A stretch of 64,000 nucleotides of DNA from Welwitschia mirabilis (GCA_051453625.1 JBOZIK010000001.1:93941688-94005687); one strand, 5' to 3'. Positions 9,361-22,090 are shown, numbered from the stretch's first letter. The notes: generated from the sequence alone by a model not told the origin. Numbers and translations are program-made.

Positions 9361-12269
9361 ACATTTTACTTAAGGATTATTTTCTCATTAATGCCCATCA
9401 TTATCACTCATTTCACTTCCATTTTAAAACTTTTCATTCATAAAATTCATTTTTAAACCATCTCATTAAGTCCACAAACCATTAAGTCAAGCCATGTACT
9501 TATGAGTTTCTAAGACTTACTGACTGAGGTTTATGGTTCTTAAACAAAAATCACTAATAATTGATCTTTTTATTACTTGATTAATAGTCGATATTAAGTT
9601 TACTTATGGGTTTTTAAGGAAGAGTACACTTATTCTAAGTTTTTTTGTTAAAGGCATAGTTACTTAGGATCTTCGATCTTAGTAAAACTTAGTTAAAAAG
9701 TGGGATTTACCTTTATATGTGTTAAAGTTTGAAGCCTTTAATGGGGACGAGATTTATCTTGATTAGGCTAATAAGTCAATGACCCCTCAAATGTGCATTA
9801 GAAAAATGATTATTAGAAGATGAACAAAGAAAAATAATATATCTCTTCTCCAAATGCACATCACATTAATCACTTAATTGGATTTAGTTAACTACATTAA
9901 AGTTATGGATAGTCACTAGCAATGTAGTTCTACCAATCTAATTACCACATAATCAACTACGTTGGAACTATAAATACCTACTAGCAATGCAGCACTGATT
10001 TCTATAAAAAATAACATGCTTAACTCTATTGGCAAAAAATGTCATAATAATAGATTATCAATGTGATTTAAGGGTTTAAACTAAGAATATATACAAGGGT
10101 AGAAATAAAAAATAAAGGAATGAAAAAAATTTAAATTAAAGGCTTCATATGAATTTTTTTCTTTTAACCTTCATACTTAGGATTTGCTATGATTTCTTAA
10201 ATTTCTATAAGTTACTTGGTTAAGACTTAGCTTGGTTAATATTACAATCCACTAAAAATACAAAAATATAATACAGATCATTATCTTAGGTATTTTTTTC
10301 ATTTATCTATTAGTTTATGAGTTACTCCTTTGATGCATTTCCATCTTCGATCTTCATCATCCACTACACTTCATCACTCTTTTTATGAGAAATAATTCAT
10401 AAGGAATAAATCTTTTTTTTGATCATCCTTTCATTTAACATCATCTTGCATTAGTTGGTCTTTTCCTTTTCATAGATTAACTCCATCATTTTATGTGATT
10501 TTTAATAAAAGGACTCATCATAATCTTTTTAAAACTATGTTCTCAAAAATAATTTTAACACTTTTCATCATATAATTTTAAGGATAAAGTTTAGTTTTGG
10601 TTAAAGGGGTATGACATCTACTTTTCATGTCAAAATTTTTCATGCCTTAATTATAGAAAATTGGTCATAAAATTTTTCAAATTACATTATTTTCATACTT
10701 GACCACTTTGACTTCAATAATTTTTTCATGTTTACTCATTTCATTATCAATGTTTTACTAAGGTACTTTAACAATAATTAGGGACTTATTAATTGTTTAT
10801 AACATTACCTTGAAAAACATGCTAAAAATTAACTATCATTGTCACTCAAACATTAGCATCCTATCTAAATCACTTAATGCTGTTAATTCTTCTTCTCAAA
10901 ATGTTGCAAAACTCATATTCTTGACTTGTTATAGAGAAATAAAACAAATGAAGTTATGGGCTTAATCAAATTTCACATCAAAAATAAATTGTATTCTTAA
11001 CAATGTATGACAATGAGGATGAGGACTCATAGAAAAAAATTTAACATCGATGAGTAGGATAATGATGGAGACACATGACAATCAAAATGGTTGATAGCAA
11101 CTACAGCATCCAAAATCTAAGTATTGGCATTATCATAGAAACCTCTTCTCATATTATGTGATCTGATGTGACCATCATAATGTTGTATATAATTTTTTCC
11201 ATGGATGCCTTAGTGTCAATTAATCAGATAGGTTTATTTTTTGTATTGTGTTAACCTAGGTTTTAGGAAGTTATGTTTTTTTTCTGAAAAAGAAAATAAA
11301 TTTATCCCACATTAGTGAGGTGGAATGTAATACCATCTACTACAAGTATAAAAACATGTAAATAGGTATAAATTGAAAAAAAAACTTAATAACTCTTAAA
11401 GAAATAAATAGAATTTTACCAAATTAAAGACTCATTTCTAATTACTTCATTTTTGCTACATTTGTCCATGATGCTTAATTCAATGTTTAAAAGATTAATA
11501 AATGATCCATTTATACTTCAATAAGCTATTAAAGATTAGGTTATTTTGATGAAGTACTAGTTTATGTCATCAAATAAGAAAGATTCAAAATCATAATTAT
11601 GAAATTCGATGAAATATTAATTATCTTTAAAGATTTATTAAAGGATTTGATCATTTGAAGAGTTTGTTATGTTATGTTGTAAAAATAAGAAAGGAATTTT
11701 GTATTTGATTAAAGATCATGAAAGAATGATGTTTTTTAGGCTTTAAATTCACTCCTGAAGTGTTATATTTATCCTACACATGTTAGTAGATGAGTTATTC
11801 TCCAAGTTTCACCATTAAACTTCATTTTAGCATTTTTTAAACCTTGTTTTAAAACTACCTTGTAGGATAGACATGTTTTAATTTGTAGACATCTATAATT
11901 CACAAAATAGACATATTCAGCCTTAAAGACATGTTTATAGAACTCTTTTTTTTAAGTCATTAAAATGATAGATGTCTGTCTGATCAAAGGCATTTTCATA
12001 AAACACAAGAACCAAGGCATCTTTCTTCAAAATGAAATTCATAGATATGTTAATGTCTTAATATTGGATAAATCTAATCTTATCACTATAAAATACCCAA
12101 CTACTGAACTAGTCATGAAAACTTCATAAAGCAAATACATAACTCAAGTTAAAGATGATTAAATAACATCATAACATCCACCAAAGGAATTAGCTAAGAG
12201 AGAATTTAAACAATGATAGGAAAGAAGTCCTTCTCATTGAGGGGAACCTCTAGATAATTACTTTTATCA
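9361..12269. other. Unassigned AT-rich DNA between Ty3-gypsy elements
   Basis: About 2.9 kb without recognisable protein domains. It should contain the rest of the plus-strand element and the 3' LTR of copy B, but I could not align either. Short GGATGAGGA/GATGATGGAGAC-like motifs near 11010-11070 faintly recall the motif in the copy A and B LTRs. The GATGAAG, TGATCAT and poly-T runs here look like ordinary decayed repeat DNA. Confidence 0.4.
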
Positions 12270-12299
12270 TGTTCAAGATTATATTAAAAGGCTTTTCTA

Positions 12300-13480
12300 T
12301 ATTTTCAAACTTTTTCCATTAACTTTTTAAATCTTCCTAGTGTCTAAGTTAAAAATCTCAATATACCCATTAGAATATACTTTTTCTATAAGATAAGGAT
12401 CTATTCATTTATAGGTTAACTTATTATGTAAAAGATGCACTCTAGTTTTGTATAGAAGAACAAGTTGACCAAGTTCAAACTATTTATGAAGTAACTTTTT
12501 ATCATGTTTGATCTTAGCTTAGGCTTTGTGAATGAGTTAACAATGTATGGCATGAGTGTGTTTTTTATCTAAGTGATGAAGTTGGGCTAATCTATTTTTA
12601 ATATTTTCATAAAGATATATAATATTAAGTTGATGGAAATAATGATAAGAGTTATAACACACATCAATTGGTAAAACACAAACTTTTTTGTACATAAGTT
12701 CATAAGGTAAAAAATCAAAATAATTATGCCAAGTAGTATAGTAAGCCCAAATAACATCATTAATCTTAGAATCCTAAGATTTCTTATTAATTAAAACAAG
12801 TTTTTAAAGCATTTTTTTTAATTTCTTTATTTGCATTTTTTGCTTGTCCATTGGTTTTTAGATGATAAGCATAAGCTATTTAATGTTTAATTACAATGGA
12901 TAAAAGAAGTCTCCTAAAAAGATGATTTATAAAATGAGTGTCTGATTAAGTAATGATAATCCTAGAAAAACCAAAATGTTGAAAAATATGAGTTCTAACA
13001 AAAATGCAAATAGTTCGGACATCATTCGTAAAAGAAGGAATAGCTTCAATAAATTTAGTAACATAATATATAATCATTAAAATGTAATTTTTATTATTAA
13101 AAGATGGTTTAATAGGACCTATAAAATGAATTTCCTAATAAGAAAAAGATTCACATTCAAGAATAGGTTTAAGGGATATGCTTTAAGAAGTTATAAGGCT
13201 ACCATAATATTAACAAGCATCACACCTTTTATCAAAATCAAACAAGTCTTAAAAAATCCTAGGCTAATAAAAACCAGAGTGAAGAATTTTCATTACTATT
13301 TTCTATCCACTAAAATAATCTCCATAAACACCACCATAACAAAGATGAAGGATGTCTAGTTTTTCCCATTTAGGCAGATATTTTCTCATGATTGCATCTT
13401 TGCACCTATAATAAAGATATGGCTCTATCCATTCATAATTACCTATCCTATGAAGAAAAGAGTTTCTTTGATTATTAATT
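12300..13480 (-). pseudogene. Integrase remnant of copy B
   Basis: Same domain as in copy A. The complement of 13209-13226 reads the KRCDAC zinc-binding pair, and the core aligns with the copy A integrase base by base in many blocks. Near 12330-12470 the C-terminal part reads LTYKWIDPYLIEKVYSNGYI, then a VNGKSLK motif matching the VNGHRLK end of Athila-type integrases. Stops are scattered through it. The plus-strand open stretch at 13126-13359 is only the antisense of this domain. Confidence 0.75.
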
Positions 13481-13619
13481 CAATTTTGTGGTGTTTTTAT
13501 GGTAACAAGATAATTAACTATGTTAACATACAAAGGAGGATGATAAAAATAAGATATGACAAAAAGTTATTCATCTAGAAAATAATCATTAATTATAAGA
13601 TCATCAAAATAAAAAGAAA

Positions 13620-14080
13620 GATATGAGAAATGATCTGCTACACTATTATGTTTTCCTGCTTTATTAATAATGGTAAGATTTAATTCTTACATAAGGAGGA
13701 TTCATCTAACGAGTCTAACACTAAACTCTTTCTTGATCATGAGGTATCTAATAGCTACATGATTGGTATAAAAATTTGTATAAAGGCCTAAAAGACATTA
13801 TCTAAGATTATCAAGGCAAAATATTATGGCTAATATTTCTTTCTCAATAGTAGTGTAATTCGATTGAGCTTTAAACAAAGTTTTATTATGCTAACATATA
13901 GCTTTAAAATCATTTTCATACTTTTGTTTAAGAATCCACACATAAAAATATTACTAGGATCACATATTAATTCAAACTTTTTCTTCTAATTAAGTCCCAA
14001 TACTAAAAATGTAGAAGAGATTTTATCTTTAAGTGTTTCAAAAGTAAACTGACAAGATTCATTCCATTTAAATTTAGCTT
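13620..14080 (-). pseudogene. RNase H remnant of copy B
   Basis: The complement near 13690-13775 reads NHVAIRYLMIKKEF then RLVR-ILLM, matching the DHxALRYLLxKKxxxxRLIRWILLLQ motif, with a stop where Trp is expected. It aligns with 1313-1720 of copy A. No open frame remains. Confidence 0.7.
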
Positions 14081-14089
14081 CTTTTTCAA

Positions 14090-14460
14090 GCAACAAGTAA
14101 AGGGATTTATAGATTTTAACATAACCCTGAATAAAATGACAATAAAACCACAATGACCAAGAAAAGATCGAAATTGTTTTACCTTTGTTAGAGGAGTTAG
14201 GTTTTTAATGAAGCTTAGTCCATTCTAATTTTCTTACTAAAAATGTGATGACCTAAGATAATTTCATTATGAACTACAAATAAACTCTTCTCCCGACTCA
14301 AATGTAGGCCCCTCTCAATGCATATATCAAGGAATTCTCTTATTTTTCTAAGATTTGTTTAAAGTTTTTATCACAGATTGAGAAGTTATCCATAAAAATT
14401 TAATTGAATTATCTAAAAGCAAAAGTTCCAAAAGGTAAAGTAAAAGTTCCAATTTCTTCA
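14090..14460 (-). pseudogene. Reverse transcriptase remnant of copy B, internally deleted, FMDN
   Basis: Aligns with the copy A RT from about 1740 to 2115, then jumps. After the catalytic motif only a short piece equal to copy A near 2210-2235 remains before the sequence passes to the protease-RT linker. Most of the fingers and palm (copy A 2235-2480) are therefore missing. The catalytic FMDD reads FMDN here (14385-14396). That is a single G-to-A change on the coding strand, which would abolish metal binding by itself. Confidence 0.7.
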
Positions 14461-14659
14461 TAGGTTATAGTTTCAGTTTCTTCACTCTCCTAATCAAAAT
14501 AATCTATTTCTAAATGTTTATAGTTGAGTTCATTATCATCAAAAGCTTTCAAATTTTCTACTTCAAGTGGATCATCATACAAACTAGGCCCATGAAGCAT
14601 TAACTATCTATCTTCAAGTGGACAATGTTGTAAAAATAATGTTAGCTTAATTTCTTTCT

Positions 14660-15070
14660 CTACATTCCACTCATCACGTAGATCTTTTTTAGTAGCATTG
14701 AAAACTCTAATGGTAAAATTTTATTTTTTAAATAACACTCTATCATTCCATTTCTCGTATTAATAATACAATGTATCATTGCAGAACGTACTCTACCTAG
14801 AAGTAGTTGATAACCTCTATTATGCTCAACTTCAATCATAACCACATCTATTAGGTAAAATGATTCCTCAATTTGAATTACTAAATCTTTTATTACTCTT
14901 AAACATTTCTTTAGTGATGTATCTACTAATTTTAAGATAGTAAGTGTAGGCTTAATTCTACTTTCTAAACCAAGTCATTGACAACTGTGTAAAGGCATAA
15001 TATTAACACTTGCTCCTATATCAATTAAGGTTTTCTTAATTCCTTTATTTCTTTCTAATATAATACTAAT
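14660..15070 (-). pseudogene. Aspartic protease remnant of copy B
   Basis: The complement reads VNIMPLHSCQ, then LGLESRIKPTLTILKLVDTS and LVIQIEESFYLIDVVMIEVE. The longest open part (14660-14845) gives LLGRVRSAMIHCIINTRNGMI, corresponding to the ILGRPFLATxxxIIDxRNGxI end of plant Ty3-gypsy proteases. The Asp of the active site lies upstream of the preserved VNIMP and is not clearly kept. It aligns with copy A 3100-3480. Confidence 0.75.
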
Positions 15071-15109
15071 CATTGCTGCCCCTAGATCCTTAAGTTTTAG
15101 ACATTTTTA

Positions 15110-15685
15110 CAAAACTAATTTGATTATAAGTTGGGCTAGGAACACTTTACTAAGTATGGTTCATTTTTATTTCTTTCTAATTAGGTCTTTCCACAACTTA
15201 GAATATTTAGGATTTTTTTACAAGAGTTTCGAAAATGATAAATTTATGCTCATGTCTTACATTAATGGTTTAAGATAATCATCAAATATAGGATTAGTAT
15301 TTAATCTATCAAGCCAAGGGATAGAAGGTTTCTTTCCTTTATATTATGAAGAATTTTTCTTATTAAGCTTATCACTTAAAGGAGAATGGAATTTATGATT
15401 TTTTAAGATTTTAATATATTCTTTTTCTTTATCATCTTTTTTATCATTTTTAGAAGTTAAAGCCTCATGGGTAAGAGGTGTGTGTCATTTCCACTTCTTA
15501 TCACAACCTTATAAACTTTTCTTACTTTATTAGGTCTAGTTAAAAGTTGTATTGCAAGTGATCCTTATGGTCTTTGATTTGCAAGTAAGTTTGTTGAAAA
15601 ACTGTTAAAACCCACATTTTGTAAGCTTTAATTAATAGGGTTTCTAAACTATGTAAAACACTTTGATATTAATTTTAATGAAAAT
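15110..15685 (-). other. Gag-protease linker of copy B
   Basis: Single-copy counterpart of the duplicated 3541-4540 segment of copy A. Shared blocks include the TAGGTCTTTCCACAACTTAG stretch near 15181 and the CAAGCCAAGGGATAGA stretch near 15308. It ends at the N gap 15686-15785. Confidence 0.6.
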
Positions 15686-15785
15686 NNNNNNNNNNNNNNN
15701 NNNNNNNNNNNNNNNNNNNNNNNNNNNNNNNNNNNNNNNNNNNNNNNNNNNNNNNNNNNNNNNNNNNNNNNNNNNNNNNNNNNNN

Positions 15786-16250
15786 TCCACTAGTTCTTCC
15801 AATAACCTTCATGCATTTTCTAATGTGAGATCTATTAAATTTCCACCACATGAAAAATCTAAAAGTTATTTAGTTTGGCTATTTAATTTACTATAAAAAT
15901 AGTCTATTAATTCTTCTTGAGTAAAAGCATCAATGGATTGTAATGAATTATAATGAAAAACCATTCATAAATAGTGGCATAATCTCCACTATATTGTTGC
16001 TAAAAATTTGTTACCTCTTTCTTTCTTTTTCTTATTGTTGTTTTGCTCATAAATATTTTTATAAGAGCTTCTTTAACTTGGTTTCATGATTTTAAGCTTT
16101 TATGAGGAATAATTCTTAGCCATAATTTTGCTTTTCCTTTTAATGTAAGGGGAAAGATAACCATGTAAGTATGACTACTAAATTTTTTTTAATCATTTTT
16201 TGAAGTGAGCACTAATTGTTCAATGTCAGTATATGTTGAAGGGATATTCA
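15786..16250 (-). pseudogene. Gag core remnant of copy B
   Basis: The complement of 15786-15925 reads QEELIDYFYSKLNSQTK, a stop, then LLDFSCGGNLIDLTLENA and RLLEELV. This is the retrotransposon gag pattern and is colinear with copy A 5080-5480. The stop falls where copy A has Gln, as a C-to-T change would give. Confidence 0.7.
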
Positions 16251-16446
16251 TTATTTTCTCCATTAAAAATAGGATATGAATTTAAATTTCTTAACTTAAC
16301 ATCATCATTAAGAGTTAGGTTAAAAGGATTTTGGGTTTTACACTTTTTATTTGCAATTAGTTCTTTAAGAGTGACATGGAACTTTAGTTTATGGAGGTAG
16401 TAGAGGTTTCTAGTATGATAAGGGGATTAGGTGAAGCTACTTATTT

Positions 16447-16665
16447 CTAGTTTTGCATAGAATTCAACATTTTAATAAAACTACTTTCTTTTAGGCTTTC
16501 TTTTGAAAAAATGTCTTTAAAAAAACTAGATTTAGAAATAATGAATGCAAAAAAAAAAAAATCTTCTTGCTCAACTCTTAGAATGCTTTGCATACAAGAG
16601 GTGTGCATACCTGGGTTTATTTCATAGTGAATCAAACCTTCTCTGATATTTTCTTTGATCAGCAA
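16447..16665 (-). pseudogene. Gag N-terminal fragment of copy B
   Basis: A 72-codon open stretch (MLIKENIREGLIHYEINPGMH...) is homologous to 5681-5929 of copy A. It lies between the leader and the gag core. No named domain is recognised; the shared reading frame in both copies is the only support for coding. Confidence 0.45.
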
Positions 16666-17098
16666 CCACTCTCTCTAATATTTCATCTTGTTACCTAAGT
16701 TTATCATGTCCTAGCATGCTCAATTCTGCTTTTGCTAACATCATCTGAGTGGTTGTCTATATGATGTACCTAGATGATATAACACATAAAAAACCTAAAA
16801 AAAACATAGAAAAACAAAATCATTAAATATTATAAAATAAAAATAATAGTCATCCTCTTAGTCATTTAGACAATAGAGGGAAAGATGAAAAAAACCCTAG
16901 TTCTTATGAAAATAAAAAACCATAGTTTCAAAGGCTGCCATCATTGCACATCGTTTGGATAATAATGGGGATGATAAGGCATTATTTTCAGAATGGAAAT
17001 TGGAAAATGTGAAAAGAAAAACCTATGGTTCTATTATAAAGATACAACACTAGTCAAACTACTTATCTGAGTAATGATAATCCTCAAACTCTAAGCGG

Positions 17099-17120
17099 CG
17101 TTCCCCGATAATGATGCTAA
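17099..17120 (-). other. Primer-binding site of copy B, tRNA-Asp type, transition-mutated
   Basis: The complement reads TTAGCATCATTATCGGGGAA. The expected Athila/Tat site, complementary to the 3' end of plant tRNA-Asp, is TTGGCGCCGTTGCCGGGGAA. All six differences are G-to-A or C-to-T. It lies about 3 bases from the TG/CA end of the LTR at 17123-17124, exactly where a primer-binding site should be. Confidence 0.8.
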
Positions 17121-17122
17121 GA

Positions 17123-18370
17123 TGTTGTAATGCATATTTATGCAAATGTTATGTCCTTAATCAAATTATATAAATCACAAACATATGCAAAAATATAACA
17201 CACTAATATAGATAAGAGTGAACTCGAATGTCGTAATTTTGTCAAAGGCACAAATAAGAAGAAAGAGAATTGATTTCAAATGAAATACTTATATACTTTC
17301 CAAGTAGAAAAAAATAACAATGTAAAGTAAATAATGCAAATAAACATACTATGAAAATGAGATGCAAGACTACTTTAAATGCAACATATATTCTATTACC
17401 CAATCAACCTGTCATGAAGATTAACCTTGTATAATCTAAATCAATCAAGGAAAGTCATTACCAAATCAAAACCAACCTAAGCTATCAGATGCATCAAATA
17501 AAATATGAAAATAATGCAAGTTAATCTAGAAAATGAAATGCAATGCATCTAAACTACTAATATAAACCTTAACAAAGGTTGCCCTCATGATCTATATCAC
17601 AGATGAAGCTGTCACAGAATCATATGCAACATAAACTATAAGGGAGATTCACATAATAAAATATATAAAAAAATAGATTTTTGATTAACTTGAACCAACA
17701 TCCCTATTACAAAGAAGCAGCACCTCAATGAAGGATACACAACCCAACACCAAGGAAGACATTTCTACATAACTATGAGAATGGATCTCTTGCTTTTTGA
17801 TCTCCTCTCATAAGAATTTTTAGTGCCAAAGAAGATAAAGTTAGAATCAAGGGCAAAGGAGGTATTTATTACAAACAAAGAATCTAAAAATAGCAAATAA
17901 TAATAAATGTGGTAAAACCCTAATGACCACGTAAGAAGGTGCATAAGGCATGGTGAAATATTGATGAAGTTTTATGAACGATTATTTTTAGATGGTACCC
18001 TGCTAGTTATCTGAATGTCACAGAAGATGATTCCATATTATATAGGATCCACATTAGTTAAGGTTAGTCCAGTAAGTATCCTAATTAGAGTGAGTTCTTC
18101 TATCATTTATTTTATCATTCAGACAATGATGTGGATAATGGGCTTTATAAATATGTTTCTTATGCTAGACCAGCCTCTTTGATTATAGGATTTTTGTTTC
18201 AAATAGGAAGTATTACAATTTGTTATAAATGCTTTCAAATGTAATGAAGATTGCATGTTTTCGTGATATTTTCCTTAGCTCTCCATTGTTGTTGAAACTT
18301 AGCATAAACCTATCTAATGTACTACAAAACTACTCAAAGTACCCTATCAAATACATACAATTGATTAGTT
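17123..18370 (-). repeat. 5' LTR of copy B
   Basis: Aligns with the copy A LTR over most of its length. Shared blocks include the beginning beside the primer-binding site, a CTCAATGAAGGATACACAAC block near 17713, and a TACTCAAAGTACCCTAT block near 18330 matching copy A at about 7727. The outer boundary is estimated at 18340-18380, where the similarity stops. Length about 1.25 kb. Confidence 0.65.
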
Positions 18371-18389
18371 GTCATCATCAAGAGAATAA

Positions 18390-20250
18390 GAAGTAGTTAG
18401 AGCTAGTCCATTCTAACATTTATAAACATGTTCCTACTAAGACATTGAACAGAAATTACTACATGATTATTTTCATAAATAATTAAACTAGGAAGATAAG
18501 GAGTAATTACTTCAAACATAAGTCTGACATTTGTTTAGACATAAAATTTTTTTATCAAATAAGAATTAAGCTACAAGATTAAGAAATTACACACAAATAA
18601 TAAAAGAAAGTATATTTACAAAGAATCATTAGAATTTCCAAAGAAATATAGAATCAAACATTAAACTATCATCCTAGGCATATAACAACAAAATAGTAGA
18701 GATGAATGAATGATTTGTATGCTTTTTAATATGGTCAAAATGACATTTATCCATAATAAGATTTGTATATGTTTTTAGGTGAACCCTTAGATACATTACC
18801 CCAAACATTAAGTTGTCTCCTATAGAATAATGAAAAATAACTTGATGAATTATGAAGAAGCCATGTTTATAGTGTTTAACACTTTAAATTATTTTAAAAA
18901 GATGTTGTCCATTCATTTACCACAATAATCTAACAACTTTAAGTCATGTCTCAAGTAAGATTATTTATTTAGTATAGAGCACTAGGAGGTCTAAAGTTTT
19001 ACCCTTACAGAAGAGAAAAATCATACTTTATTGAGATTTCATCCTTGCAAAGTTTAAGGAAGAGCTCATCAAACTAGTTTATAAGATTAGTATACATAAG
19101 CGAAGCACAAATAAATCCTATGAGATAAATGTAATGGAAGGATTATAGTGTTTGGAATGGGTTGAAGTAATCATCTTAAAAAAAGTCACTACCATAAATT
19201 TTGGAATCTACATATTATTGGCTTTATCAGTTGCTTGATTAATTTTTTTAAAGAAAAATGCTAGCAATAAGTATTGAGATAACATCAAGAAAGATAATAT
19301 ATTATACAAAAACAACCAATTCAACTACTAAGATATTGTATACTGTAGAATACTTTTTAAATTTTGATTTTAACTGAAAGGATTATAAGGAAGACATCTC
19401 TAAGATAATTAGTAAGATCTTAAGCATTCCTCTAATGAATCATCTTAGATTTTATACTAATTACCATTAAGAAATAAAATAAATATCCACAATGTTGACA
19501 TGTGTTATGTGTGAAATATGAATCATTAATTAATAATGACATATGAAAGATGACAAACTTATTTATTAGGAAAAGATGGCAAGAAAAAAAATGGATATTT
19601 AGAAACAATTATGATTAAATGAAACACTTTACAGATACAAGGCAAGACTAGTAGTAATAGATTTTACACAAAATTTAAGTATCGACTACATAGAAGTCTA
19701 TGCACCTATAGCTGATTGGTGAGATTTAGTTACTAGTTACTATGGTGATTCATATTTAATCTTTGATGTAACAACCACACTATTGAATGAGGATTTTATG
19801 AAGGATATTTATATCATTCAGTTGAAAAGCTTTGGTTTGTATGAGCTTAAGCATATGGTATTCATATTGAAGAATTCTATGTATTACTTAAAGTATACAC
19901 CATGAACTTGGAGCATAACCATAAAGGAAAGCCTAGTACAATTGGTATTTGAAACATAGATATATTAAGATACAAATGTAATATCATTTATCAAACTTTT
20001 AGATGATTTGACCTCATATCTCATTAGAGTTGTGAATAATATTATAAGAATTAAAAATCATGAAAACTTTGGATGAGCTATCATATGCATAAAATTACTA
20101 GTCAAGGTGTCATGATTAAAGTCATATATGAATTTTATACTAGAATTATTTCATATATTTAAGTTAATAGTGATCTTAGTATGCACCCTCCACTGAAAGA
20201 CACTAATATTGAGTTTTTTTAAAAGCACTTATTTTATCTTATAGTAACAT
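18390..20250 (+). mobile_element. Ty1-copia fragment, plus strand
   Basis: Only the reverse transcriptase can be read with confidence (see 19632-19935). The sequence upstream to about 18390 and downstream to about 20250 is AT-rich and full of stops, with no domain I can name, and is included as the probable remainder of the same insertion. LTRs were not identified. Confidence 0.55.
19632..20010 (+). pseudogene. Ty1-copia reverse transcriptase remnant
   Basis: Frame starting at 19632 reads RYKARLVVIDFTQNLSIDYI, then EVYAPIADW and a stop. It corresponds to the RYKARLVAKGFxQxxGxDYxExFxPVAR block of copia RTs. It continues with FDVTTTLLNEDFMKDIYI (QMDVKTAFLNGDLxEEIYM), then KHMVFILKNSMYYLKYTP, a stop and TW (LxKSLYGLKQAPRxW). 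Near 19996-20007 LLDD stands for the catalytic YVDD. The two internal stops are TGA where Arg is normally found. This is a dead copy. Confidence 0.8.
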
Positions 20251-21779
20251 ACCTCAATCTTATAACCTCTTATTACTATTATCATAAACTTACCCAACTT
20301 AAGTATGGTTATCCATAACTAAAATAAACTAGGATCATTTTCTCAAAATCTCTATAGTAGCCTTTATAATCATCTCATGTTTCGTAAGTTATGTTTTTAA
20401 TGTCTAGAACTTTTAAACTCAATAAAATTTCAAAAATATTATTAAATCAAAACTTATATTCTTTGAATACTACCATATACAATTACAAGTTTCTAAATAA
20501 GATCCTCCTATGAAAGAAATATCTATTATTGGTAACTAATTCACCACATCTAATGGTATTGTAGAAGAAATTCATGCATCATGAACAAAGTTATTAGAAA
20601 ATACTTATGAATACTGAAATGAAAATAAGAAACCCTCTAAGATAAGTTAACACAAAACTACAAGAAAACATTGGTTTTTCAAATAGAATATTCCAACTCT
20701 TTCTTGAAATTAGTCTCTAAAGAAGTTGAAATTACTTGTGACATGTTTTCTTGAGTTGTCTCTTATAAAATGCTAGGATTTTTATAGATATAAATAAAAT
20801 GTACATAATTTAATGTAATTTACGTTTTTGGCCTAAAAAAATTATCTTAATCCAAAAGGAAAAATTCACAAGATTTTAATTACATATGGTTTGTATTATA
20901 CTCAAGACAAATTATCTAGTTTTCATAATAAATCATTTTGCATGTCCAAATAGATTTCTAACATTAATTTATCCAAGAGAAAATTAGCAATTATTTTTTA
21001 TATTTTATTCATATAACTTGAGTGTTGCTATTATTCTTAATTAGAATAATTCTTAATTTGTAGCTTTAAACATTTTTGTCACCAGTTTGGCTACAAAGAT
21101 AATTAGGTTTAGACTAAGTTTACTTGTATTACATTCATGTAGATTATTGTTAGAGACTTCACATGGTGTAAATCCATTAATAAAATTAAGGGAATGGACA
21201 AATGTCCTAAATCTAGGTTGTTAGAAAAAAATATACCTAGTCTAATGCCAGAAGTTACTGGATAATTAAACCTTGATGTTATCTAATCATTTTGTAATTG
21301 AAGAAAATAATTTAATTCTAATTTAATATCGAGAACAATTTTTATATTAGCACCTTATTTTTAATTATAAATAAGTTAAGATGAAAATCCTCTAAAGCTA
21401 ATTCATGCTTCGTAGACCATCTAATTCCTTAGTGTGAATTACATTATTATGTGATATCACTCTACAAGTTCAATATTCTTATTAAATATGTAATAAATTT
21501 TTCAAATAATACCTAGAGAATGAAAAAATAGGGACTAAATAATGAAATACATTATTCAAAATAACAAATCCAAATCAATGCAAGTAAACTTATTAAGAAA
21601 ATTAGAAGCATACAAGGCTAAAAGGCAATAAAATTGCTAAATATCTTATCTTTACGATTCACCTTATGGGTTCTTACTCTCTTATCCAATTTACTAAGCA
21701 CCTCTTCATACTTTATAAATACTACATCAAAGGAAGGAGAAAAAATTATTTTTTTTATTTTAATAGAAAACATTTAACC
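20251..21779. other. Unassigned AT-rich DNA between the two copia fragments
   Basis: No domain recognised on either strand. The lower-coordinate part may hold the decayed RT and RNase H of the minus-strand copia element that follows, since that element's later domains should lie here. I could not read them. Confidence 0.35.
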
Positions 21780-22090
21780 GTTGATATTTACATACTAGTT
21801 AATAAAACTACATGGTCATGTAGTTGAAACTTATTACAATTCTCTAAAAAGCATGATCTAATAACTTGAAAGCTTCTTATAATTTTAAAACTTTTTGTCC
21901 ATATTTCATTTGCTTTTCTATATCACCCTATTGTGGTGTATATGGAACTATTATTTAGTGAGGTATTTCTTTGTCTTTAGATACTACTCAAATTTATTAA
22001 GACATAATCCTCTCCATTGTAAGCGCATAAAATCTTGGAACTAGCATTATTTCAACTTAATTCTTCCCATATCAAAAGACCCAAAAAATT
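21780..22090 (-). pseudogene. Ty1-copia integrase core remnant
   Basis: On the complement, IVPYTPQ at 21933-21953 is followed by a stop and KQMKYGQ. This is the VPYTPQQNGVAERxNRT signature of copia integrases, with the second Gln turned into a stop. Surrounding residues are too decayed to confirm the DDE triad. It belongs with the pre-integrase segment at higher coordinates. Confidence 0.65.

Larger units (their letters stand above)
12270..18370 (-). mobile_element. Ty3-gypsy (Athila/Tat-like) element, copy B, degenerate
   Basis: A second member of the copy A family in the same orientation. It aligns with copy A from the integrase C-terminus (12330-12560 with 60-290) through protease, gag, primer-binding site and 5' LTR (17124-18370 with 6435-7793). 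The internal part is about 4.85 kb, shorter than copy A, mainly because much of RT is deleted. A 100-N gap lies at 15686-15785. No matching 3' LTR was found directly below 12270. Confidence 0.85.

Noticed and set aside
13126-13359. Plus-strand open stretch of 77 codons
   Set aside because: Antisense to the copy B integrase zinc region.
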